From positions 1 through 64,000 of the forward strand of contig NZ_BJOC01000013.1 in NCBI RefSeq assembly GCF_006540005.1: a stretch of 64,000 nucleotides of DNA, given 5' to 3'. A model generated the notes under the pieces. That model ran no database searches. It was not told where the DNA came from and worked only from the letters and a program-made list of their open reading frames with translations. Source of the DNA: Halomonas halmophila (lineage in GTDB: Bacteria; Pseudomonadota; Gammaproteobacteria; Pseudomonadales; Halomonadaceae). The translations under genes and the position numbers were made by a program. Positions within the stretch are counted from its first letter, which is position 1. Every line of letters begins with the position of its first letter. Positions 49,605 to 57,310 of the stretch are shown in pieces.

Positions 49605-49859
49605 TCAGATATTAGCAAAGTGTCGTAAATGTCGCGTCAATTCTGTACAGGACCTTGATGACTTGCCTGTCAGGCGACGCGAGTAGACGACCTGCCTCAG
49701 CGGCAGGTCGCGGGCTCGAAAGGCACCGGCATAGACCGAGAGGTAGTAGCGGAACATGTGTCGGGTGCATTCGTTGTAGCGGTCCGCGATTTCAGGCCAG
49801 TGGGTGCCGAAATTGGTCAGCCAGGCCATCAGGGTCTTGTCGTAGTCGGGACCGGGGTT
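49605..49859 (-). pseudogene. Duplicated C-terminal fragment of cfa
   Basis: Remnant of a second cyclopropane-fatty-acid synthase. On the minus strand it reads GPDYDKTLMAWLTNFGTHW... through GAFRARDL to VVYSR, matching the last ~60 codons of the neighbouring cfa, then an unrelated ~20-residue tail (RLTGKSSRS...). It lacks the methyltransferase core, so it cannot be active. It lies directly after the 3' end of cfa, in the same orientation. Confidence 0.85.
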
Positions 49860-50101
49860 ACGTGAGTGCCAATCCTCCCGGCGACTCAGCGGGGCGCATC
49901 ATAGCGGCGATCACGTTGGCGCGAGTAGACGACCTGCCACAGCTGCAGGTCGCGGGCTCGAAAGGCACCGGCACAGACCGAGAGGTAGTAGCGGAACATG
50001 CGTCGGGTGCGTTCGTTGTAGCGGTCCGCGATTTCCGGCCAGTGGGTGTCGAAATTGGTCAGCCAGGCCATCAGGGTCTTGTCGTAGTCAGGACCAAAGT
50101 T
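49679..50101. repeat. Direct repeat of 181 bp spanning the 3' end of cfa
   Basis: 49679-49859 and 49921-50101 are copies of the same ~181 bases, differing at only about a dozen positions, separated by 61 bases that contain the cfa stop codon. The homology begins exactly at the codons for VVYSR and ends near FGPDYDK. The second copy is inside cfa and the first is the pseudogene fragment, so this is a local partial gene duplication. Confidence 0.9.
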
Positions 50102-51037
50102 CTGCCAGTCCTCCATCAGCAGCCTTCTCTCGCTGGCATCGGCGATATGCTTGATCGCCGGCAATACGCCGTTGGGAAATATATAGCGATGAATCCAAGG
50201 GTCGGCACTGATCTCGGAAGTGTTGGAGCCGATGGTGTGCAGGACGAAGAGGCCATCATCGGCCAGCAGTTGCTGCACCGTATCGAAATAGGTCGCATAG
50301 TTGCGGTGCCCGACGTGCTCGAACATGCCGATGGAGACGATGCGATCGAAGGTGCCCTCGAGGTCACGATAATCCTCAAGCAGGATTTCGACCGGCAGCC
50401 CGGCACAACGCCGGCGTGCCAGCTCGGACTGTTCCTGCGAGATGGTAATGCCCGTCACCTCGACGCCATAGTGGCGCGCGGCATGTTCGGCGAAACTGCC
50501 CCAGCCACAGCCGATATCCAGGACCCGCATGCCGGGTTCCAGCTGCAGCTTGCGACAGGCGAGGTCCAGCTTGGCCACTTGAGCCTGGTGCAGGCTATCG
50601 GCATCTTTCCAGTAGCCGCAGGAGTAGCACATGGTGTCATCGAGCATGCGCTCGAAGAGGTCATTGCCCAGATCATAGTGGGCCTTGCCGACAATGTAGG
50701 CCCTGGCGCGACTCTGCAGGTTCATGACGCCTGCCTGAAGGCGGTACTTGAGGCGGTCGGCGCGTGTCTTGGCATGCGCGCCGAGCCCCTGACGCAGCAG
50801 CAGATGGGCCATCTCGTCGATACGATCGCACTCCCACCAGCCATCCATGTAGGACTCACCCAGCCCCAGGGTGCCGTGGCGCAGGACGCGCGAGAAGAAG
50901 CCTGGATGATAGACGCGAAGATCATGGGGCGCGTTACCATTCAGGGTGACACCTGAGCCCTGCAGCAGTTGCTCGACAGTGTGTCGGGCGCGGGTATCGG
51001 GGAGTTCGACGGGGCCAAGTTTTGGCTGGCTGGTCAT
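49886..51037 (-). CDS. cfa: Cyclopropane-fatty-acyl-phospholipid synthase
   Basis: SAM-dependent enzyme that cyclopropanates unsaturated acyl chains in membrane lipids, often as stress protection. 383 aa, close to E. coli Cfa (382 aa). SAM site VLDIGCGWGSFAEHAA; active-site region YSCGYWKDADSLHQAQ; FEHVGHRNYATYF; C-terminal FRYYLSVCAGAFRARDLQLWQVV. Divergent from the thiamine-binding-like gene. Its last 60 codons are duplicated just downstream. Confidence 0.96.
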   Translation of the reverse strand: MTSQPKLGPVELPDTRARHTVEQLLQGSGVTLNGNAPHDLRVYHPGFFSRVLRHGTLGLGESYMDGWWECDRIDEMAHLLLRQGLGAHAKTRADRLKYRLQAGVMNLQSRARAYIVGKAHYDLGNDLFERMLDDTMCYSCGYWKDADSLHQAQVAKLDLACRKLQLEPGMRVLDIGCGWGSFAEHAARHYGVEVTGITISQEQSELARRRCAGLPVEILLEDYRDLEGTFDRIVSIGMFEHVGHRNYATYFDTVQQLLADDGLFVLHTIGSNTSEISADPWIHRYIFPNGVLPAIKHIADASERRLLMEDWQNFGPDYDKTLMAWLTNFDTHWPEIADRYNERTRRMFRYYLSVCAGAFRARDLQLWQVVYSRQRDRRYDAPR

Positions 51038-51206
51038 GAATGTCCTCCTGATCCTTGTAAAGCGACAGGGGGTGTACGGGTCGGGTGACGACGATTACCC
51101 GCGATGAAGGCATGGCCGACCGCGTTACGCTATCAATACGAGCATAGTGCATGCCATGCCTCATCTGTTAGCCCGCTCATCCAAGCCTTGATTCGGAGAT
51201 ACTGGA

Positions 51207-51515
51207 ATGCATGTGATCATTGATATCTGCGTAGTTCCCATTGGCGTCGGCGTGTCGGTGTCACCTCATGTAGCGGCCTGTCAGAAAGTGATTGGCGAGG
51301 CCGGGCTTGAACATCGTCTGCATGCCTACGGTACCAATGTGGAGGGTCCCTGGGATGAGGTCATGGCCGTGGTCAAGCGTTGTCACGAGGTCGTACATGA
51401 CATGGGGGCGCCTCGCATCACGACGACGATGAAGATTAGCACGCGAACAGATCGTGTGCAGCATCTGGATGAAAAGGTCGCAAGTGTGACGGCCCGGACG
51501 CCTGAGCGGGACTGA
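51207..51515 (+). CDS. MTH1187/YkoF family thiamine-binding-like protein
   Basis: 102-aa ferredoxin-fold protein. The start MHVIIDICVVPIGVGVSVSPHVAACQKVI, the segment HRLHAYGTNVEGPWDEVMAVV and the strand PRITTTMKISTRTDR are the family pattern. MTH1187 proteins bind small ligands and several bind thiamine or its pyrimidine part; the ligand here is not proven. No thiamine gene is nearby; neighbours are cfa (divergent) and hpd 300 bp downstream. Confidence 0.85.
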   Translation: MHVIIDICVVPIGVGVSVSPHVAACQKVIGEAGLEHRLHAYGTNVEGPWDEVMAVVKRCHEVVHDMGAPRITTTMKISTRTDRVQHLDEKVASVTARTPERD

Positions 51516-51579
51516 GTGGGGCGGTGGGTTGCATTTCCAGGGCCTGGCCATGGCGTGGCGTCAGGGGGATGTGACGCCT

Positions 51580-51597
51580 TGTAAGGAATTCTTTACG
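51580..51597 (+). promoter_or_regulatory. TyrR/PhhR-like box upstream of hpd
   Basis: TGTAAG-GAATTC-TTTACG matches the TyrR box TGTAAA-N6-TTTACA at ten of twelve positions and is itself nearly symmetrical (TAAGGAATTCTTTA core). It lies ~220 bases before the hpd ATG and shares GAATTC with the phhA-phhR box. Otherwise 51516-51815 shows no clear promoter. Confidence 0.7.
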
Positions 51598-51815
51598 CAT
51601 GGCGGCGCTGAATCGGGCGCTGCGCGGGGCCGTCACGCAGGCCTTACGGCCAGACCCGAAAGGCGGCCTGGTGGGGCGCTCGAAAGCCGGAGTAGACGGC
51701 TGCCAGGGCCGCCCGGATGACTCTAGTCTTGAGGGCATCGAAGGGGGAGGCCAGCGCATTTCACGCGAAGTGCGGGTGGTCTCCTGGAAGGAACTGTCAC
51801 TCTGGAGGAATCATC

Positions 51816-52922
51816 ATGAACGCACCTGCCACCACTCCGCGCACCATCAGCGCCGAGAACCCCATCGGGACCGACGGCTTCGAGTTCGTCGAGTATACCG
51901 CTCCCACTCAGGAAGGCATTGACGCTCTGCGGGCGCTCTTCCTGGCCATGGGCTTCAGTGAGACGCGGCGTCACCGTTCCAAGGCCGTGACACTCTTTCA
52001 GCAGGCGGATATCAATTTCGTGCTCAATGCCGAGCCGAACAGCCATGCGGCGGCCTTTGCCGCCACCCACGGCCCATCCGCCTGTGCCATGGCCTGGCGT
52101 GTGGCCGATGCGCGGCAGGCCATGGAGCAGGCCCAAAGTGCCGGTGCCAGGGCCGTCGAAACCTCGGTCGGACCGGGGGAGGTGGGCATCCCGGCCGTCG
52201 AGGGCATCGGTGGCTCGCTGCTGTATTTCGTCGACCAGAGCCGGGATGATCAGGGGCGCAGCATCTATGACATCGACTTCGAGCCGATACCCGGTGCCGG
52301 TGCCGATGATAATGCGGTTGGCCTCGAGGTACTCGATCACCTGACCCACAATGTCGACCGCGGCCAGATGGACGTCTGGGCGGGCTTCTATACTCGCCTG
52401 GCCAATTTCCGCGAGAATCGTTACTTCGATATCGAAGGCAAGAAGACCGGCCTGCATTCGCGTGCCATGACGGCGCCCTGCGGCAGGATGCACATTCCGA
52501 TCAATGAGTCGGCCGATGACACCTCGCAGATCGCCGAATTCCTGCGCGACTACAACGGCGAGGGCATTCAGCACCTGGCCATGGCCACCAACGATATCTA
52601 TGCCACGGTACGCGCCCTCAAGGCCAACGGCATCAGCTTCATGACCACACCGGCGACCTACTACGAAAAGGTCGATCAGCGCGTGCCCAACCATCAGGAA
52701 GATCTCGAGGCGCTGCGCGAGCTGAACCTGCTGGTCGATGGCGGACCGGACCAGGGAGTGCTGTTGCAGATCTTCACGAATACCGTGATCGGCCCGATCT
52801 TCTTCGAGATCATACAGCGCAAGGGCAACGATGGTTTCGGGGAAGGCAACTTCAAGGCACTGTTCGAGTCCATCGAGGAAGACCAGATTCGCCGCGGTGT
52901 ACTGGGTGCCGATGACGCCTGA
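51816..52922 (+). CDS. hpd: 4-hydroxyphenylpyruvate dioxygenase
   Basis: Fe(II) enzyme turning 4-hydroxyphenylpyruvate into homogentisate. 368 aa, vicinal-oxygen-chelate fold duplicated. Iron ligands: His in VLDHLTHNVDRG, His in GEGIQHLAMATNDI and Glu in GPIFFEIIQRKGNDGFGEGNFKALFESIE, which also contains the conserved C-terminus. ATG at 51816 has CTGGAGGAA ahead. Next step of the pathway after PhhA/PhhC; genes for homogentisate breakdown are absent from the window. Confidence 0.97.
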   Translation: MNAPATTPRTISAENPIGTDGFEFVEYTAPTQEGIDALRALFLAMGFSETRRHRSKAVTLFQQADINFVLNAEPNSHAAAFAATHGPSACAMAWRVADARQAMEQAQSAGARAVETSVGPGEVGIPAVEGIGGSLLYFVDQSRDDQGRSIYDIDFEPIPGAGADDNAVGLEVLDHLTHNVDRGQMDVWAGFYTRLANFRENRYFDIEGKKTGLHSRAMTAPCGRMHIPINESADDTSQIAEFLRDYNGEGIQHLAMATNDIYATVRALKANGISFMTTPATYYEKVDQRVPNHQEDLEALRELNLLVDGGPDQGVLLQIFTNTVIGPIFFEIIQRKGNDGFGEGNFKALFESIEEDQIRRGVLGADDA

Positions 52923-53138
52923 GGGGCAAGCCTCTCGAAAACGGCAGTGGGGGTGGGCAGCCGGGCCATACACCGCCTGACCGACCTGCAGGCAGGTGCC
53001 TGGCGCCGGATCGACAGGCATCCGGGGTCAGGCCGTTGCCTCACTGCCCAATCACGACAAAATCCGTCACAATATGGCGCTTCTCGCTGCCATGTCGCGT
53101 GATGGGCGACAACAAGATTTCCGTGATTCTGGTGCAAC

Positions 53139-54599
53139 ATGACAAAGACTGATCGACCTCGTGCCCAGTGGCTAGGCCGCTGGGGCTTCGTGCTGGCGGC
53201 AACCGGCTCAGCGGCTGGCCTCGGCAATGTCTGGAAATTTCCTTACATGACCGGTGAATACGGTGGTGCGGCCTTCGTGCTGGTCTACCTGGTGTGCATA
53301 CTCTCGGTCGGCGTGCCGGTGATGATGACCGAAATCGCGCTCGGCAGGCGTGGCCGGGGTAGCCCCATCGATGCCATCCGCCGCATGGCCAGCGAGTCGG
53401 GACGCTCCCCGGCCTGGTCGTTGCTGGGCTGGATGGCCATGCTGTGCGGCTTCTTGATTCTCAGCTTCTATGTAGTCGTGGCCGGCTGGTCGTTCGCCTA
53501 TCTGTGGAAGATGCTGAGTGGTGGTCTGGCCGCCTCCAGTGTCGATGATATGGCGGCCATCTTCGCGGCCAACAATGCCAATCCCTGGAGCCTGGGGGCG
53601 TGGAGCAGCCTGGTGACCCTGGCGACCATGCTGATCGTCGGCAAGGGGGTGCAGTCCGGTATCGAAAGGAGTGTCAGCTGGATGATGCCGGGCATGGTCA
53701 TCATGTTGATGATCATGATCGGTTATGGCGCCTTCTCCGGTGGTTTCAGCGAGGCGCTGGCTTTCCTGTTCGCCTTCAATGCCGGCAGCCTGTCCAGTGA
53801 AGGCATGCTGGCGGCCATGGGACACGCCTTCTTCACACTCTCGCTGGCCTCCGGGGCCATCCTGACCTACGGCAGCTATTTGCCACGCGAGGTTTCCATC
53901 GCTCGCACTACCCTGACCGTGGCGGTAGCCGATACCCTGGTGGCCCTGATGGCCGGGTTGGCGATCTTCCCGGTGATCTTCGCCAACGGCATGGAACCCG
54001 GCAGTGGCCCGGGTCTGATTTTCATGAGCCTGCCGCTGGCCTTCCAGGCCATGCCGCTGGGTACCCTGTTCGGTACCCTCTTCTTCGTGATGCTTTCCAT
54101 GGCCGCGCTGACGTCTTCGATCTCGATGGTCGAGGCCACGGTGTCCTGGCTCACCGACAACAAGGGCCTCAGTCGTCGGGCGGCCGCCTGGGGCACGGGG
54201 ATCGTGCTGTGGTTCATCAGTACCCTGGCCATGCTGTCATTCAATGTGGGAGCAGAGTGGACGCTGCTCGGCAAGCACTTCTTTGACTGGCTGGACTTCC
54301 TGACATCGCGCCTGATGATGCCCCTGGGCGGACTCGGCATGGCCTTGATGGCCGGCTTCGTGCTCAGTAGCGAAGCGCTGCGGGAAGAGCTGGGGCTGTC
54401 ACCGCTGGCGCATGGACTCTGGCTGTTCATGGTCCGCTATGTCAGTCCGCTGGGCATATTGGTGATCTTTGTCGATGCCCTGGGCTGGCTCGATATCGAC
54501 TTTGCCGCTCAATGGCCCTGGTTGCTGCTGGCCCTGGCGGTCATGGCGGTAATCGGCGAGTTGACGCGTCCTGGCTTGAGGCGCGCTCTGTCCTGTTGA
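53139..54599 (+). CDS. Sodium-dependent transporter, NSS family
   Basis: 486 aa with about eleven helices; the signature FVLAATGSAAGLGNVWKFPYM and PVMMTEIALGRRGRGSP in the first helices is that of neurotransmitter:sodium symporters (SLC6/LeuT fold), which import amino acids with Na+. The bacterial tyrosine carrier Tyt1 is of this type. Its place 216 bp downstream of hpd suggests an aromatic amino acid substrate, which is inference. No PhhR box is seen in front of it. Confidence 0.9.
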   Translation: MTKTDRPRAQWLGRWGFVLAATGSAAGLGNVWKFPYMTGEYGGAAFVLVYLVCILSVGVPVMMTEIALGRRGRGSPIDAIRRMASESGRSPAWSLLGWMAMLCGFLILSFYVVVAGWSFAYLWKMLSGGLAASSVDDMAAIFAANNANPWSLGAWSSLVTLATMLIVGKGVQSGIERSVSWMMPGMVIMLMIMIGYGAFSGGFSEALAFLFAFNAGSLSSEGMLAAMGHAFFTLSLASGAILTYGSYLPREVSIARTTLTVAVADTLVALMAGLAIFPVIFANGMEPGSGPGLIFMSLPLAFQAMPLGTLFGTLFFVMLSMAALTSSISMVEATVSWLTDNKGLSRRAAAWGTGIVLWFISTLAMLSFNVGAEWTLLGKHFFDWLDFLTSRLMMPLGGLGMALMAGFVLSSEALREELGLSPLAHGLWLFMVRYVSPLGILVIFVDALGWLDIDFAAQWPWLLLALAVMAVIGELTRPGLRRALSC

Positions 54600-54630
54600 A
54601 CGGTTCTGTCCCTCCTGCCTGGCTATGTAT

Positions 54631-54649
54631 CGCCCCGCTCAGCGGGGCG
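54631..54649 (+). terminator. Hairpin after the NSS transporter
   Basis: CGCCCCGC-tca-GCGGGGCG, an 8-bp stem 31 bases after the transporter stop, without a T-tract. It is followed by a direct repeat of GGCTGTGTGGGGC-like sequence. The 181-bp gap then has a T-rich run (54727-54735) before cobA. Confidence 0.55.
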
Positions 54650-54780
54650 ATGCTGTGTGGGGCAAGGCTGTGTGGGGCTAGGCGCTGGTTATATGCTTGC
54701 GCTCAGACGTTAGTAGCGTTACTGCCTTTTTTTCATTACGTTACGGCATATTAATCACTCGATTCCAGGTGTCAGGGAAT

Positions 54781-55650
54781 ATGGCAGCTAACTCTTCAGC
54801 GTGCCCGCCGGCGGCGACCTCTCCTCCGATAACGGCGTTCGAGCCGGGGCGGGTGTGCCTGGTCGGAGCGGGGCCGGGCGATCCGGAGCTGCTGACGATC
54901 AAGGCGCTGCGCCGTCTGCAGCAGGCCGAAGTCATCCTGCATGATCGCCTGGTCAGCGACGCCATCCTGGCGCTTGCCAACCCGGACGCTCAGCGCCTGT
55001 ATGTGGGCAAGCAACGCTCGCGGCACAGCGTGCCCCAGGGGGAAATCAATCAGGCCCTGGTGGAGTGGGCACAGGCCGGCAAGCGGGTGGTGCGTCTCAA
55101 GGGGGGGGATCCCTTCATCTTCGGGCGTGGTGGAGAAGAGCTGGAAACTCTGGTCGGTGCCGGCGTACTGGTCGAGGTCGTGCCCGGCATCACGGCTGCT
55201 TCGGGGTGTGCTGCCTATGCCGGCATTCCCCTGACCCACCGGGATCACGCGCAGTCGGTGCGCTTCATCACCGGCCATCTGCGCGACGGTGGCTGTGAGC
55301 TCGATTGGCCGACGCTGGCGCAACCCGGCCAGACCCTGGTGTTCTACATGGGGCTTGGCAGCCTGGCGATCATCGGGGAACGTCTGCAGGCCCATGGACT
55401 GGCCGCCCGAACACCGCTGGCGCTGATCGAGCAGGGTACGACGCGCCGCCAGCGGGTACACCTGGGAACGCTGGGCGATTTGCCTTCGGGCGGCGAGGTG
55501 GATAAAATCTGTCCACCGACATTGATCATCGTCGGAGATGTGGTGACGTTGCATGACGCTCTGAATTGGTTCGACTCGACACGAGCCAGTGCAGATGGGT
55601 GGTTGCAGGGAAAGCACCCAACGCCGTCTGACGCGTCTCGAGGCGCCTGA
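54781..55650 (+). CDS. cobA: Uroporphyrinogen-III C-methyltransferase
   Basis: SAM-dependent methylation of uroporphyrinogen III to precorrin-2, for siroheme or cobalamin. 289 aa; [33 protein letters not shown] and [21 protein letters not shown] are the family motifs. No CysG N-terminal domain is fused. Start ATG at 54781, weak ribosome site; the longer frame from 54697 begins in an AT-rich, unconserved stretch. No partner (nitrite, sulfite or cobalamin gene) is adjacent, so which product is served is not known. Last ~30 residues are outside the domain. Confidence 0.93.
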   Translation: MAANSSACPPAATSPPITAFEPGRVCLVGAGPGDPELLTIKALRRLQQAEVILHDRLVSDAILALANPDAQRLYVGKQRSRHSVPQGEINQALVEWAQAGKRVVRLKGGDPFIFGRGGEELETLVGAGVLVEVVPGITAASGCAAYAGIPLTHRDHAQSVRFITGHLRDGGCELDWPTLAQPGQTLVFYMGLGSLAIIGERLQAHGLAARTPLALIEQGTTRRQRVHLGTLGDLPSGGEVDKICPPTLIIVGDVVTLHDALNWFDSTRASADGWLQGKHPTPSDASRGA

Positions 55651-55693
55651 CCCGCGCGAAGGGCAGGGCGTACAAGCCGTTGTGAGGTGACGA

Positions 55694-56101
55694 ATGGGAT
55701 TTTCTTGCAGGACCAGGGGCGTTGGGCCCCCGGGCTTTATCCGCCAGGGTGTCATGGCCATGGTGCTGGTGATGCTATCCGGCTGCGCCAGTGAGTCGCA
55801 GGCCAATAGCCCGATCCAGAAGGGCGTGGCTTCCTACTACGCAGATCGTTTTCAGGGCCAGACGACGGCCAGTGGTGTACCCTTCGATCAAACGGATCTG
55901 ACCGCTGCGCACAAGTCGCTGCCTTTCGGTACCCGTGTGCTGGTGACGCGCCGCGATACCGGTCGCCAGGTCGAGGTGCTGATCAATGACCGTGGCCCCT
56001 ATGTCGATGGGCGTATTATCGATCTGTCCAAGCGCGCTGCCCGTGAATTGGGCATGCTGGGACGTGGTGTCGCCCCGGTCGAACTGACCTACGCACGCTG
56101 A
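55694..56101 (+). CDS. rlpA: RlpA-like lipoprotein, septal-ring type without SPOR domain
   Basis: 135 aa with lipoprotein signal and lipobox VMLSGCAS; the rest is a double-psi beta-barrel: GVASYYADRFQGQTTASG, LPFGTRVLVTR and VLINDRGPYVDGRIIDLS. RlpA lytic transglycosylases act on naked glycan; this copy has the catalytic-type Asp of NDRGP but lacks the SPOR domain that targets E. coli and Pseudomonas RlpA to the septum. Related short RlpA paralogues are common, so the gene symbol is tentative. Confidence 0.82.
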   Translation: MGFSCRTRGVGPPGFIRQGVMAMVLVMLSGCASESQANSPIQKGVASYYADRFQGQTTASGVPFDQTDLTAAHKSLPFGTRVLVTRRDTGRQVEVLINDRGPYVDGRIIDLSKRAARELGMLGRGVAPVELTYAR

Positions 56102-56182
56102 ACTCGTCGCACGCCCGGTGTCACGCCGGGCCCTGGTACTCACCCCTCTGTCTATTATCCCTCGCGCTATTACATATCACCC

Positions 56183-56217
56183 TCACTCCTCACTCCTCAC
56201 TCCTCACTCCTCACTCC
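56183..56217. repeat. Five tandem heptamers (tcactcc) between convergent genes
   Basis: Five exact copies of tcactcc, then a partial copy, in the 123-bp gap between rlpA and the binding-protein gene. Noncoding. Second seven-base tandem array of the window; sequence is unlike the leuB array. Confidence 0.85.
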
Positions 56218-56224
56218 TCACCAC

Positions 56225-57310
56225 TCACTCATTACTCCCTGACACCGCTTCTCGGGATTGGCTGTCGTCGCGCTTGAACTCGCGTTGCCAGCGGCTCAAC
56301 AGGGCCTGTCGCTTGAGTTCGTCCAGGGTGGCCAGCAGGCCGGGGCCGATGGTCAGTGGCCGCAGGGCATCACCATGCGTCGTGCGCCAGGCCGCCGCCG
56401 TACCGGGGCCGCTAAGGTCCGGGTGGATGGCACCGAGAGAGGTTTCCCCGGCAATCACCGCCTGCCCCCGTCGGCTGATCAGGTAATCGAGAAAGCGCCG
56501 GGCATTGTCCGGGTGCGGCGCCTGGCGAGGCATGAAGGCCAGGCGCTGGATCACCAGGGTATAGTCATCGGGGATAATCATCTCGAGATCGGGGTTTGCC
56601 GCGACGAACTGCCGGGCATAACTGCCCAGGAGGTTGTAGCCGATCCAGTAGCGTCCCTCGGCAAGCCCGTCCAGCATCTCGCCGGTGGTGGCGGCAAGAG
56701 AGGTTTCGACATCGCCCAGGGCCGCCACCAGATCCCAGTAACGTGGCGAGAGCCGGGACTCCTCGATGGCGTAGGTATAGCCTGCCCCGCTGAGGCGGGG
56801 ATCATAGGTCACCACCCGGCCTGTCAGAGGTTCCCGCTGCTGCCGTAGCAGCGCCAGCAGTTCGGCATGGTTGTCGGGGCGGGAGTAGCGCTCCAGCAGC
56901 TCGCGGTGCACGACCATGACGATGGGCTCGAAGGTGAAGGCGAATAGCTCCTGTCGCCACCTGGCCCATGCCGGCCATTGTTGTGCTGACGGTGTCTTCA
57001 GTGGTTGAGCATAACCATCGTTGGCAAGACGGTATTGCCAGGGCATGGCGGAGGAAATCACCACGTCGGCCTCATCTGGTGCGGCCAGGAAGTCGCGGTA
57101 TAGCGGCAGCGTATCGCGATTGCGGTAGTCCACCTCAAGGGTGGGGTGTTGCTGCCGGAAGTCTGCCAGCAGGGGGCGCATGTACGGTTTGTCCAGGGCG
57201 CCATGGATGATCAGCGTCGATGCCTGCTGATGTGTGTCGCCCGGGGGCGGGTCGGCATCGGCGATCAGTGACAGGCCGCCGAGCATCAGGATAGCCAGGC
57301 CTCGTCTCAT
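56225..57310 (-). CDS. Periplasmic ABC-type substrate-binding protein in a tctDE operon
   Basis: 361 aa with a signal peptide (GLAILMLGGLSLIADA) and the two-lobed class II fold of iron/spermidine-type binding proteins (STLIIHGALDKPYMRPLLADF, DADVVISSAMPWQYR-like, LEMIIPDDYTLVIQRLAFM). No ABC permease or ATPase follows. It overlaps the kinase gene by four bases, so it is probably a sensing partner of TctE rather than a transport component. Salmonella PgtC, a binding-protein-like inducer of the PgtB kinase, is a described precedent for this order. Ligand unknown, a tri- or dicarboxylate is inferred. Confidence 0.85.
   Translation of the reverse strand: MRRGLAILMLGGLSLIADADPPPGDTHQQASTLIIHGALDKPYMRPLLADFRQQHPTLEVDYRNRDTLPLYRDFLAAPDEADVVISSAMPWQYRLANDGYAQPLKTPSAQQWPAWARWRQELFAFTFEPIVMVVHRELLERYSRPDNHAELLALLRQQREPLTGRVVTYDPRLSGAGYTYAIEESRLSPRYWDLVAALGDVETSLAATTGEMLDGLAEGRYWIGYNLLGSYARQFVAANPDLEMIIPDDYTLVIQRLAFMPRQAPHPDNARRFLDYLISRRGQAVIAGETSLGAIHPDLSGPGTAAAWRTTHGDALRPLTIGPGLLATLDELKRQALLSRWQREFKRDDSQSREAVSGSNE

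Noticed and set aside
49605-49829. Small functional protein of 74 aa
   Set aside because: It is the tail end of Cfa without the catalytic core, followed by unrelated residues; a pseudogene fragment explains it.
56225-57310. Complete ABC importer
   Set aside because: No permease or ATPase gene adjoins the binding protein; the neighbours are the kinase and rlpA.
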